Assembly: GCA_024220505.1 (NCBI GenBank)
Contig: JAKZZE010000007.1
Location: 620,001-684,000 of the forward strand
Length of the DNA stretch: 64,000 nucleotides
Direction of reading: 5' to 3'
Source of the DNA: Rhizopus arrhizus
Lineage: Eukaryota > Mucoromycota > Mucoromycetes > Mucorales > Rhizopodaceae
The position numbers were made by a program, and so were the translations under genes. Below are positions 34,927 to 44,612 of this stretch, piece by piece. The notes under the pieces are model-generated. The model made no database searches and had not been told where the DNA came from. It saw only the letters and a program-made list of their open reading frames with translations. Numbering within the stretch: position 1 is the stretch's first letter; each line of letters begins with the position of its first letter.

Positions 34927-35188
34927 TGGTGGTCACTTACAAGCGAACCTAATATTAATACTCTACCCAACTCTTATTTTTTTTTATCCATTTTCATCAA
35001 CTTTACTCTATTTCAAAACCGTTAACTCTTACAAGCCATTGAAGCAACAAAAAATTACAGTAGCACAAATGATGAAATTTTGGATCCTGAGAACAATGAT
35101 GATGTTGTAACACAAGAACCAACTTTTTGAACGAACAAAAGGAACGATCTTTTGGTACGATCTTTTCAAACGATCCAAAAGTTAATGT
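34927..35188 (+). mobile_element. TRIM-like internal segment behind LTR c
   Basis: Starts with TGGTGGTCACTT. Two possible LTR starts (TGTAAC at 35106 and 35189) lie at its end. Small ORFs on both strands are unsupported. Confidence 0.45.
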
Positions 35189-35619
35189 TGTAACAAACAG
35201 GAATGAAACGTCGGAATTTAAATCGTTGCAGTTTATAACGAACGCCTTGCAGTTTACAACAACCACCTTACACTATACAACAACCGCCTCTTATGTTATA
35301 ACAACCATTCAAAATACCAAAAACAGAACAAAATCATAAAACCCAAAAACATATAAATAACCTCACATAATAATCTCAAAAAAATATTACTTCTTAACTT
35401 CTAACTTCCTAACTTCTCTCTTATTTTATTTTTACTTTTTCTTTTTATCAAATAAATATTCTATTAAAGAGGCAAACTATCTCTTATTTTATTTAACATC
35501 AAGAACAAGAAGCCCCTTGAAGCTATTATACTTCATTGTAAATCCCCTTTTTTATTTTACTTTATCTTTTTATTTTTATTCTACCTTAACTAAAACAGTT
35601 TGATCTACTTTATAAGATC
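35189..35619 (+). repeat. Eta-family LTR d
   Basis: Starts TGTAACAAACAGG and ends before TGGTGGTCACTATAAC (35620). It is nearly the same as the inverted copy 51104-51541, including the GCAGTTTATAACGAACGCC region. Confidence 0.6.
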
Positions 35620-35754
35620 TGGTGGTCACTATAACAAGCGAATCGAGCCAATCCAACTCATATAAAAGCAATTATTATACCAATTACAACTTAAATCTGT
35701 TTATTTAAACCTCAACTCAACACACTCAAGCGAACTAGTAAAAATTTATTACAA
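35620..35754 (+). mobile_element. TRIM-like internal segment behind LTR d
   Basis: 135 bp from TGGTGGTCACTATAACAAGC to AAATTTATTACAA. It matches the inverted 50975-51103. Confidence 0.55.
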
Positions 35755-36088
35755 TGTAACGAAAATGGTAATAAGGATACACAGAGATTAGCCGAGTCAA
35801 GTCAGAAAGATAAAAAAATTAAAAATATAAAAAATGTTAAAAAGATAAAAAAAGTTGAAAATATAAAAAAAGTCAAAAAAATAAGAAAAGCTAAAAAGAA
35901 AACAAAAAAAATATTATTCATATATATATCCCATCTTTTTGGGAAGAAATTGTTAGTCAGTTTAAATAAATCATATATTTTTACTCAATAATTAACAAAC
36001 TTTAACAAGAAAGTCCCTGTTCACTTAAACTTTTTACTCTACTTTAACTTTTATCAAGAAACATCGTATTGATCTTACACATAAGATC
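35755..36088 (+). repeat. Eta-family LTR e
   Basis: Starts TGTAACGAAAATGG. The U3 is purine-rich (AAAAAAGTTGAAAATAT-type units, 35815-35910). The 3' part (CATCGTATTGATCTTACACA) is shared with LTR b. Confidence 0.5.
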
Positions 36089-36681
36089 TGGTGGTCACTA
36101 CTTATGTGATATTTAGGGTTTATAATATAAAAAAGTACTAAGTCAATCAACAAATATAAAAATAAGTGAGACTCAAAGTAGATTGTCCTTTATTCAAGTT
36201 AAAAATATGAGGGTATTTATACTTTTCTATCCACGGCTAAATAATAGTATTCACAGTATATGATTATTGATTATTAATCGATATTAGACGATGCGTTAAT
36301 TATATGATTGGTATTGTTTAACATCTTTTATCAAGAAGTAATTATTAATCCTGATCCAGGAACTTGTTAGAATATTCTGGAGTGGATCGGGATATAATTT
36401 TATTTGACGTGGCATAATACAATGTCCGATATTCCTAATTTGGATGATCATTGTTCGTAGTAATTTACAGTATTACTTTATTATATGTGTAAATACCACA
36501 ACTTATCAAGCATCTGCTTAAATTCTATATAAAACAACAACTTACAAGGCAATCTTAACCTTACAATCAAGCTTTATAAGCAAACTTTACTCAAATTAAC
36601 TCACTCACTACAAGCCAACCAAAATACAAATAACATTAATATTGCCAATCAAATCTGACCAAACAATAACTCACCAAACAG
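36089..36681 (+). mobile_element. TRIM-like internal segment behind LTR e, split by solo LTR theta
   Basis: Starts TGGTGGTCACTACTTA, is interrupted at 36105-36500, and resumes ACTTATCAAGCATCTGCTTA. Without the insertion it parallels 30882-31030. No ORF. Confidence 0.5.
36105..36500 (-). repeat. Solo LTR theta (396 bp) with exact target duplication
   Basis: Ends TGTGATATT...AATACCACA with 5-bp duplication ACTTA at 36100-36104 and 36501-36505. On the minus strand it has AAAGTATAAATACCC and then AATAAAGG, so the orientation is minus. No internal region, hence a solo LTR. Confidence 0.85.
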
Positions 36682-36962
36682 TGTAACAAAGAAGCTAAAA
36701 AATGAAAAAAGGCAAAAAAATGAGAAAGGTCAAAAAAATGAAAAAAGTCAAAAAAATGAAAAAAGTCAAAAGAAAAAAAAAAAATTACAGCATATAAATA
36801 TCCTAACCATTTAGTCAAAGAAAAAGGACAGTACAGTTCTACTCATATATTTTATTATATATTTTATTCAATAAACAGGCAACCTTCTCATGAAAGGTTC
36901 CTGATCCCTTTATTTTTATCTTTACATTTTATTTACTTATATTTGATCTTACATAAAAGATC
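36682..36962 (+). repeat. Eta-family LTR f
   Basis: Starts TGTAACAAAGAAGC and ends before TGGTGGTCACTACAG (36963). The U3 has GTCAAAAAAATGAAAAAA units at about 36715-36785. Confidence 0.5.
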
Positions 36963-37333
36963 TGGTGGTCACTACAGTACCTTACTTTGAAATTTCAAGA
37001 AAAACTTCTATATAAAGCACTCAATAAACCCACAAGGTTACAAAAATAACAACAGTATAAATATTGAGGATTTATTCCTCAGGATATAAAAACTTCACTT
37101 CGATCTTTGCACTTTAAAACTTTTACTTACAAAATCTACAACTTTATTTACTTTGTTTTTCTTTGAATAAATTTATCAATTATCCTTTTAAAAAGCTCTT
37201 TTGATATTCTATTATAATTACAAAGTCAAGTCCCTTGAAGCTAACTATCTTCATTGTATCCCTTTTTATTTTATTTTTACTTTAAACAAACCTTTTTACG
37301 AATCAAAACAAGATTGATCTACTTTACAAGATC
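36963..37333 (+). repeat. Internal segment behind LTR f plus a further truncated eta LTR
   Basis: Begins with TGGTGGTCACTACAGTACC. A second primer-binding-like site at 37334 implies another LTR 3' part before it (TATAAATATT near 37050, AGCTAACTATCTTCATTGTA near 37240). Its start cannot be fixed. Confidence 0.4.
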
Positions 37334-37458
37334 TGGTGGTCACTATATCAAGCGAATCAAGCCAAATCCAATTCACAAAAAGTCAACTCTTATATCAATT
37401 ATAACTCAAATCTCTGCTTATTTAAACCTTAACCCAATAAACCCAAACAAAATTACAA
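37334..37458 (+). mobile_element. TRIM-like internal segment
   Basis: 125 bp from TGGTGGTCACTATATCAAGC to AAAATTACAA, similar to 35620-35754. Confidence 0.5.
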
Positions 37459-37979
37459 TGTAACACGAACAATGATTTAGTCCCCGATACAAACATGTGT
37501 CGTATTTACCTCATTAAATACTATTATTCGTATGAGATTACTCAGATCTTATATAAGAAATAACAAGTACTGAATACATAATATTACTTATTACATATTC
37601 CTTAAAAGCTCATATACAATGTTTATATTGTTTAAGCTCAATACTAAAATTGACCTTGAACTCACTTCGGTCCCTGAATAATTTCATTTCCTATATAAAG
37701 GCGTAGTTTGATTAAATGGGTTCTCTCTCTCGTCTTGAAATCTAATAAAGAGGTTACATAGAGACTCATTCACTAGTTTTCAAGTACTATTTCCTTTCTA
37801 TTTCTCACTTTATTATCTGCAAATATCTCAACATGTACAATTACAGTTTGGATGAAGAACATGAACTTTAATTTACAGTTCAGGACAAGAGACAAAAGAC
37901 ACCCCATATTTTTTATATAAATAAGATGAATATTTTGAACAAAATGACAGACATCCAATTTGAATCCAATTCAATCCAA
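37459..37979 (+). repeat. Eta-family LTR h (sister of LTR a), truncated, with a solo LTR inside
   Basis: Starts TGTAACACGAACAATG as at 30019. It is interrupted at 37498-37830 and then resumes ACATGTACAATTACAG as in LTR a. It is cut at 37979 by another TGTAAC start. Confidence 0.55.
37498..37830 (+). repeat. Solo LTR (333 bp) with exact target duplication
   Basis: Starts TGTCGTATTTACC and ends AAATATCTCA. The 5-bp duplication ACATG lies at 37493-37497 and 37831-37835. TATATAAAGG near 37694 and AATAAAGAGG near 37742 give a plus orientation. It belongs to a family not otherwise seen in the window. Confidence 0.85.
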
Positions 37980-38351
37980 TGTAACACACACAATGGGAAA
38001 ATATTAAAAAATTGTACCACAAGAATTGAATGAATACAGACAACTGTATGAATACAGAAATCTGTATGAATACAGACAGTGTCTGAATTCAGATGGCTAT
38101 ACAGATTCATACAAAAATTTTCCACACTAAAAACCAAAAACAACAGATAATCAGAAAACTCAAAAACATATAAATACCTCGACATTTTAACAGCAATCAA
38201 GACTTACTTACTTCACTCTTAACTTTTGTTTTAGTTTACTTTATTTACTTTACTTTTTGATTATTTGAATAAATATCATACAAAGTAAATCTCTTTTGTT
38301 TTTCTTTTATTTTACTTAACATCAAGAACAAGAAGTCCCTTGAAGTATATA
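37980..38351 (+). repeat. Eta-family LTR i, cut by epsilon
   Basis: Starts TGTAACACACACAATG and has short CTGTATGAATACAGA repeats (38036-38110). It ends within the AAGTCCCTTGAAGT stretch that continues to ATTATACTTCATTG in LTR d; here it stops at the epsilon TA. Confidence 0.5.
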
Positions 38352-38420
38352 CAGTGACTCCCAAAAGTGTCCCAATGTTTTGTAATTTTGTCTTTCGCTG
38401 TCATTAGTGCTATTGCTGTT

Positions 38421-38761
38421 TGAAGTGTTTTAAGTATTCAAAAATAAGATAAAGAAGAATTAACGAGACCGAACAATAGTTCTAAAGTCGAATACTTTTA
38501 TTAAAGAAAGATTTCAAGGCTATTTATATTAGTTGAGCAAGACCTGAGATTAGATGACAAAAATAGTTACGACCGATATGATTTGACATGTATAAGAAAA
38601 ATTTTATAGACTGATGTTAATAATCAACTGTTGAGATGAAAGTGAAACTTGGCTGTTTAGGGCAGTGATAATTATCAGGTTCTATTCTTATTCAAACTCA
38701 TTTGTAAAGATTTAGCCCAGAACGATAAGACTGTATCTTATTGACATGTCAAAACATGACA
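38421..38761 (-). repeat. Gypsy-2 3' LTR
   Basis: 341 bp. TATAAATAGCC followed by an AATAAAAG signal on the minus strand. Confidence 0.95.
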
Positions 38762-39184
38762 TTGCCCCCTTCCAGGTTGTAACTATCTTTTCTGGAATTA
38801 ATGTGACAAGTGAAAATATGTTTGTTTAAGTGAATGTCGAAGATGAGGTTTGAGATGTCAAGATGAGCTCTATTTGTTGTAAGAAATAGGTGCTTGGTAG
38901 GGTTAAGTCATATAACGTATAGTGGCTCTTTATATAAACATATAAAGTATAGTGTTCAAGAATGGAACAAAGCATTTAGGCGATAATAAACCCTAAACAG
39001 GAATTTATTGCTAAAGTGATGTTTGTCTGTAAATGTGACTGCGTACAAATGTGCATATTGAAAAATATTAAGGCATGAGAAAAAAATTCATTTTTTACTA
39101 TCCTTGTAAATATTTTATAATTGCGTAATTTGCTGGTAACGTATATGTATAGTTAATGAAAGTTGGTGGAAGAAGGTCAATGTA

Positions 39185-42100
39185 TTAACGTCTGTTTCTT
39201 TTAGAGTTAGTTACACTGCGATGCACGTTTTTTCTTTTCTTGGTCGTAACTTTTTTAGGAACAAGTTGAACCTCGCGCGATGGTTCTTGTTCACTTAGAC
39301 GTGACCAATATTTTTGGATCGGTCTGTAATCATGGAAATGACTAGCCGGTTCCCAAGTGTCATCTTCTTCTCCATAACCTTTCCATCGAACTTTATATAA
39401 GTAATTACCCGGTGATCCTTTATGGTGTAGAACTGCCTCAACATCGTATGATTCAGATTGATCAGTATTGGATAAGGATACTTCCTGAGAAATAACCTTT
39501 ATTTGCGATGGAGGTACATCTCTTGGTAAGAGTGCTCCAGTTGCATCAACCAACACATATGAACCACCTTGAGTTTTTCTTTTGACAGTGTAATTACCAA
39601 CGTAGAGGGGATCACTTTTTGCAACACGGTTTACATTCTTGAGCGTGACTTGACTACCAGTGGGGATATCGGATAGAATTCTGTGAGTTTGGTTGAACTT
39701 GTCTCGAGAAGCAGCTTGTGAAGTTTTTATTTTTTCACGAATAGCAGGTAAGACAGTGTCATTAAACTCGTTAATTCTAGTTTCTAACTGTTTCATCGTT
39801 TCAGGCGATTTAGTTTTGTCCAGCACGTTATTATAATCCTTGTTTTCATTGGGACGTCTTGCAAACATCAATGAGAAAGGTCTAGTGCCGTGTAAAGCTG
39901 TATGCGTATTGTTGAGGGCTTCTTGGGTACTGTCAACATACAAGTCCCAATCCTCAGTTCTGCCTTGTAATCTTTTGTGCAAAATATTTTTTGCTTTGCC
40001 AACCCATCGTTCAACTATACCGTTAGCTCGGGGATGATAAGCTGATATGAGACGATGATCAATACCGGATGATTCAACATACAGTCTGACGAGTTCATTG
40101 ACATACTCAGTACCATTATCACTTTGGATAATTTTTGGTCGACCAAAGAGCGATAAGATACTCCTTAATGCAAGTGCAATAGTGAGAGAAGATTTATCGG
40201 GCAAGGCTTTGAGTACACAATATCGTGTAAAGACGTCTACTACCAGAAGGATGTATTGATTACCTTGTACTGAAGTAGGGAAAGGTCCGGCTGTGTCGAT
40301 ACAGATGTGATCCCAAGGTGCATCAGCATAGATTGAGGTCAAGGGATTGTATCCGTGCTTTGCGATATTGAATTTTTGGCAATCAGGACAACTACGTATT
40401 ATTTCAAGTGCATCTTCCTTGAGCTTTGTCCAGTGAATACCATCACTATGTAAAGCTGTTACGATTGCTTGAGATCCACGGTGTCCCTCTAAATGTGTAT
40501 CCATGAGTAGCTTTTGTCTGTCTTCTGGTGCTGGGGTCATCAAGTCAGCAGGCATCATCATTCTGGATGTAAGAATTGATCCGTTAGAATTGATAATTTG
40601 GGAAGTGACGATTGTTTTGATGGTTTTATTATCCCCCTCCAGCGTTTTTTCAGGTTCGAAAAGACGCGACAAAGCATCTGGTAGAATATTTTGAATACCA
40701 GGTCGATGGATGATTTTGAAGTTATAATCCAGTATAGTGTCCAGCCAATTGATCATCATAGCATTAGCTACAGGCTGGGTGTGGAGATAAGTCAAGGCCT
40801 TGTGATCAGTGTATAAGGTGAATGGATTACCCCACAAAAATGGATGAAACTTCTTTAGTGCAAATATCACTGCTAATAGCTCACGTTTAGTGGTAGAATA
40901 GTTCTTTTCAGATGTAGAAAGTGAGCGTGCCATGAAACCGATATATCGAGTCTCATTTTTGATAACTTGGTAAAGAACAGCACCAATTGAATAGTTACTA
41001 GCATCAGTAGCAACATAAAAAGGTTGTTCTAGATCTGGATGATGAAGAAGTGGCGCAGAAGACAATAATGCCTTGATCTTTTCAAAAGCTCTTTCTTGTT
41101 CAGATGTCCAAAGTTTATCAAGTTTACCTTCAAAACGTAATTTGTCCAAAGGTGCAGTGACTTCAGAAATATTTGGCAAGTATTTTCTAAAATAATTTAC
41201 CAGTCCTAAAAAGCGTTGAATCTCTTTTCCAGATGCAGGTCTAGGCCAAGTCAAAGCGTTTGTAACTTTACGAGGATCGAGTCGAGACCCTTTGGCATCA
41301 ACACAGAAACCAAGCAAGTAAACAGTAGACTGCGCAAAATGACACTTGTCTGGGTTAAGGATCAAATTCACTTTAGTTAATCTCTGAATTATGTTTTGCA
41401 CATGTGTGATGTGTTCCTCATAAGACTTGGAAAATATGATGACATCATCAACAAAAGCCTGTGCATAAGGTAAATCACGTAACACTATATTAATCACTCG
41501 TTGATAACGGGAAGCAATATGTTTCAAACCAAATGGACAACCTCTAAATTGGTATTGTTGACCTTCAAAAGTGAATGTGGTCTTAATACGATCAGGCTCA
41601 TAGATTTGGAATCGATGAAATGCTTGTCGAAGATCAAGAGTGGTAAAGATAGTTGATCCTTGTAATCGATCGAAAATTTCTTCAATCTTTGGAATAGGAT
41701 GTCTATCATTTGACACAAGAATAGAATTTAATAAGCGAGGATCAAGACAGGGTCGATGTCCTGTGAGATTACCAAGCAAGTCTTTCTTAGGTGCCAATGT
41801 TAAAGGAGAATTCCAATCTGAATTAGGTGATGCACGTTCAATAACTTCATCCTTTAACCAAGTGTCAATACATTCACGCATGATTGGTAGTAATTTAAAA
41901 GGAGTACGATATGGTGCACGGTAAGCAGTTTTTCCTTTAACAGTCTCTAAACGTATAACTGACTCGGGTACAGTACAAAAGGAATTCTTTGGTATTAAGG
42001 CATTTTGATCAACAAATGGTTTAACAGCATTATGAAAATGAGCTTGTTGCTCAGGTGTACCGAAAGGAGCTTTGTTAGGTTCAGGTGTATCATCCGTAAT

Positions 42101-43471
42101 CTCTTTGTCAATAACTGGTGCAAGATTAGGATGTCTGATAGCTAAATTGGTAACAAGAATGTTTAACTTGTGCATCAGATCTAATCCTATTACAACTTCA
42201 GTATCCAAGGAAAGAGGAAGGACTTCAAAAGAATGGGATGTATGAATAAGATTTTTATCATTATCACCGTAAATAACACTTAATGGAAATTTGGTTGTAC
42301 CGAAACGTTTACTAACATTATCACTTGTAGCAAGTATAACGGAACCAGATACATTTCTATCAACTGCAATATTATATTTATTAACAAAATTTGTGTCTAT
42401 CGAGCTAAAAGAGGAACCACTATCAACCAGGGCCATAGTGTTCACATTTTCTATAGTGATAGGTACAATTAAAGAATGGTTAGTACTTTTAAATACTTCA
42501 TTCTGTTTTGTTAATTTCTTACAATCATAGTTCACTGGATAGCCCTCGTCATCTACGTCCATCAAGTTGCTATCACCACTAGACACCTTAGAAGATGCCT
42601 GTTGTGGTCTAGCTTGAGGAGTGATGGTGAGGCTGGGCTTGTTACCATTGGATCTTGAGGTATCCAAGCGAACAGAACGGATGGCCTTAGTTGGACCTTG
42701 ATAAGGCTTGTCACGAGGACAGCGAGCAGCATGTTCTTTTGACCATGGAACGTTTTCAAAGCAACGAAAGCAATTTTTGGCAGCAGAAACAAAAGACAAG
42801 GAAGGACTAGTTGTACCAAGGGAAGAATTTACCAAAGAAGGATTTTTGTTCAGTAGATCCTTGTATTTGTTACATTTTTCAGTTGTATGGTTTGCAAGAC
42901 CATGAATTGCGCAACGGGATTTATTTTTCAGATTTCCAACTGAAGGATGTTTCTTCATAGTACCCAGTAAGTTACTTGATGAGTTGAAGTTCTTTGGGTT
43001 GTATTTTGATGCCTCTGTTCCACTTGCTAGGAGAGACGAAGATGAAGGCTTGGAGGGGGCAGATTCTTGACGACTTGGGTTACCCACCTCAGAACACAAG
43101 TTGGATGACAAGACCATTCTAGCTTTTGCTGCAACTTTTGTCACGGAATCTTGTTGATCTCTTCCAAGGTTTAACAAGGAGCGAGAGACCTCCTGACGTA
43201 AAAAGTTTGGCAAAGCACGCTTGTAAATGGATGCTGTCTTGATGTCATCATCCCACTTGGCAGCTCTGCGGATCCTTTGAAAACGATCTGTGAATGCTTC
43301 GATAGATTCCGTTGATCCCATTTTAAGCGATAAGAGCTGGTCCATGTGCTCCAATTCCTGGGCTACGTCTTGTACCGCATAGGTCTTGATTATTATTTTA
43401 CGGACCTCAGACCAAGTCAAGCTACGCCCTTTTAATACTTCGTTGAACCATGATCGTTGATCCCTATTCAT
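39185..43471 (-). CDS. gag-pol: Gypsy-2 Gag(C-terminal)-Pol polyprotein with chromodomain
   Basis: 1428 codons, in the same frame as the 43508-44044 gag segment and separated from it by one TAA plus 12 codons. In order: the rest of the capsid (1-120); two Cys/His motifs (CAIHGLANH..C near 190, CFRC...H...C near 238); protease VDSGSS (~346); reverse transcriptase FVDD (~677); RNase H YVATDAS (~820); integrase HHCC (about 995-1030), Asp CIDTAG (~1057), Asp SDNGTE (~1115), Glu VERW (~1152); and chromodomain YKVRWKGY..EDDTWEP (about 1345-1385). Close in order and motifs to Gypsy-1 but clearly a different family. The ATG at 43471 is just the first in-frame Met after the stop and need not be a real start. 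Confidence 0.9.
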   Translation of the reverse strand: MNRDQRSWFNEVLKGRSLTWSEVRKIIIKTYAVQDVAQELEHMDQLLSLKMGSTESIEAFTDRFQRIRRAAKWDDDIKTASIYKRALPNFLRQEVSRSLLNLGRDQQDSVTKVAAKARMVLSSNLCSEVGNPSRQESAPSKPSSSSLLASGTEASKYNPKNFNSSSNLLGTMKKHPSVGNLKNKSRCAIHGLANHTTEKCNKYKDLLNKNPSLVNSSLGTTSPSLSFVSAAKNCFRCFENVPWSKEHAARCPRDKPYQGPTKAIRSVRLDTSRSNGNKPSLTITPQARPQQASSKVSSGDSNLMDVDDEGYPVNYDCKKLTKQNEVFKSTNHSLIVPITIENVNTMALVDSGSSFSSIDTNFVNKYNIAVDRNVSGSVILATSDNVSKRFGTTKFPLSVIYGDNDKNLIHTSHSFEVLPLSLDTEVVIGLDLMHKLNILVTNLAIRHPNLAPVIDKEITDDTPEPNKAPFGTPEQQAHFHNAVKPFVDQNALIPKNSFCTVPESVIRLETVKGKTAYRAPYRTPFKLLPIMRECIDTWLKDEVIERASPNSDWNSPLTLAPKKDLLGNLTGHRPCLDPRLLNSILVSNDRHPIPKIEEIFDRLQGSTIFTTLDLRQAFHRFQIYEPDRIKTTFTFEGQQYQFRGCPFGLKHIASRYQRVINIVLRDLPYAQAFVDDVIIFSKSYEEHITHVQNIIQRLTKVNLILNPDKCHFAQSTVYLLGFCVDAKGSRLDPRKVTNALTWPRPASGKEIQRFLGLVNYFRKYLPNISEVTAPLDKLRFEGKLDKLWTSEQERAFEKIKALLSSAPLLHHPDLEQPFYVATDASNYSIGAVLYQVIKNETRYIGFMARSLSTSEKNYSTTKRELLAVIFALKKFHPFLWGNPFTLYTDHKALTYLHTQPVANAMMINWLDTILDYNFKIIHRPGIQNILPDALSRLFEPEKTLEGDNKTIKTIVTSQIINSNGSILTSRMMMPADLMTPAPEDRQKLLMDTHLEGHRGSQAIVTALHSDGIHWTKLKEDALEIIRSCPDCQKFNIAKHGYNPLTSIYADAPWDHICIDTAGPFPTSVQGNQYILLVVDVFTRYCVLKALPDKSSLTIALALRSILSLFGRPKIIQSDNGTEYVNELVRLYVESSGIDHRLISAYHPRANGIVERWVGKAKNILHKRLQGRTEDWDLYVDSTQEALNNTHTALHGTRPFSLMFARRPNENKDYNNVLDKTKSPETMKQLETRINEFNDTVLPAIREKIKTSQAASRDKFNQTHRILSDIPTGSQVTLKNVNRVAKSDPLYVGNYTVKRKTQGGSYVLVDATGALLPRDVPPSQIKVISQEVSLSNTDQSESYDVEAVLHHKGSPGNYLYKVRWKGYGEEDDTWEPASHFHDYRPIQKYWSRLSEQEPSREVQLVPKKVTTKKRKNVHRSVTNSKRNRR

Positions 43472-43507
43472 TTTGATGGGAACCAGGCGAGACCAACTAG
43501 CATCAAC

Positions 43508-44044
43508 TTACAAGCCATTAGATTCAATTATTAATGAGAAAGTATCAAGCAGGTCTTCCACTGAATCATGGATATCAGCATCTTTTCTCCAAACGTTACC
43601 ACGCCACTGCCATATTGGGAGATCTGATGGGATAAGGTGGTCCAAGCGAGGATTAGGATTTCTGCTTGAGAGATCAGCGCTAAAGGAAGTATCGCTAATA
43701 GGAGGAGGAGGAGGGACACAAAACGCTTGAGCTTCATCAAGAAATTTGATGCAGTTTTGGATATTCACTGCTCGCTCCTGTAACTTCAACAAATCTTCTT
43801 GTGTAGCACCAGCCACAACAGCACGAGCTATTTGCTGTCTAAGGTTTTCCAAAGTAACCCTTAAACCCATGACAGCGTCCACAGAAGGGTCTTCTATTTG
43901 GGAATTTTCTAGAGTAGTGGATGCCTTTCCTGCATTGGCCATTTCTATGTCTTCATATACTTCAACGTTTTCTTGTACGTTCTTGTTAGGTATAGCATTT
44001 TGATGAAGCACAGATAATTCATAGGTTTGTTCTTTTTCTGTCAT
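43508..44044 (-). CDS. gag: Gypsy-2 Gag N-terminal segment, ended by in-frame TAA
   Basis: 178 codons from ATG 44044, 41 bases inside the 5' LTR. It begins with an acidic low-complexity region and is followed by a heptad-like segment (VTLENLRQQIARAV). The TAA at 43510-43508 falls after ESNGL. The same frame then continues VDASWSRLVPIK into the main ORF, and the join aligns with Gypsy-1 Gag (AHGQALNSNWERLLPL). Hence this is a single nonsense codon, not a gene boundary. A recent mutation or stop read-through are the two readings. Confidence 0.8.
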   Translation of the reverse strand: MTEKEQTYELSVLHQNAIPNKNVQENVEVYEDIEMANAGKASTTLENSQIEDPSVDAVMGLRVTLENLRQQIARAVVAGATQEDLLKLQERAVNIQNCIKFLDEAQAFCVPPPPPISDTSFSADLSSRNPNPRLDHLIPSDLPIWQWRGNVWRKDADIHDSVEDLLDTFSLIIESNGL

Positions 44045-44085
44045 GTCTTGATTATAACCAGTAGTTCAGAATTCGTTAAAAAAAA

Positions 44086-44426
44086 TGAAGTGTTTTAAGT
44101 ATTCAAAAATAAGATAAAGAAGAATTAACGAGACCGAACAATAGTTCTAAAGTCGAATACTTTTATTAAAGAAAGATTTCAAGGCTATTTATATTAGTTG
44201 AGCAAGACCTGAGATTAGATGACAAAAATAGTTACGACCGATATGATTTGACATGTATAAGAAAAATTTTATAAACTGATGTTAATAATCAACTGTTGAG
44301 ATGAAAGTGAAACTTGGCTGTTTAGGGCAGTGATAATTATCAGGTTCTATTCTTATTCAAACTCATTTGTAAAGATTTAGTCCAGAACGATAAGACTGTA
44401 TCTTATTGACATGTCAAAACATGACA
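44086..44426 (-). repeat. Gypsy-2 5' LTR
   Basis: 341 bp, followed on the right by the duplicated CTGTT. The 41-bp leader to the gag ATG has no TGG directly next to the LTR. Confidence 0.95.
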
Positions 44427-44612
44427 CTGTTTGCATAAAATATGTCTTGTTGTACCTCATTTGAAAGCTACGGTAATGTAGATGTACGTGGTACAAGTTA
44501 CATTTCAATTGATGTAACACGGGCGGAGATAAAGCATATACAAAACGAGCGGTGCATTGGGACACTTTTGGGAGCATATTGAAAAAATCGGAATCTCTTT
44601 ATTTATTTATTA

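Larger units (their letters stand above)
38421..44426 (-). mobile_element. Gypsy-2: chromodomain Ty3/Gypsy retrotransposon
   Basis: LTRs of 341 bp (38421-38761 and 44086-44426) start TGAAGTG and end CATGACA, differing at about two positions. The 5-bp duplication CTGTT lies at 38416-38420 and 44427-44431. The minus-strand PPT GGAAGGGGGCAA is at 38762-38773. Gag-pol is intact except for one in-frame TAA in gag. Young, but slightly older than Gypsy-1 by LTR comparison. Confidence 0.95.
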
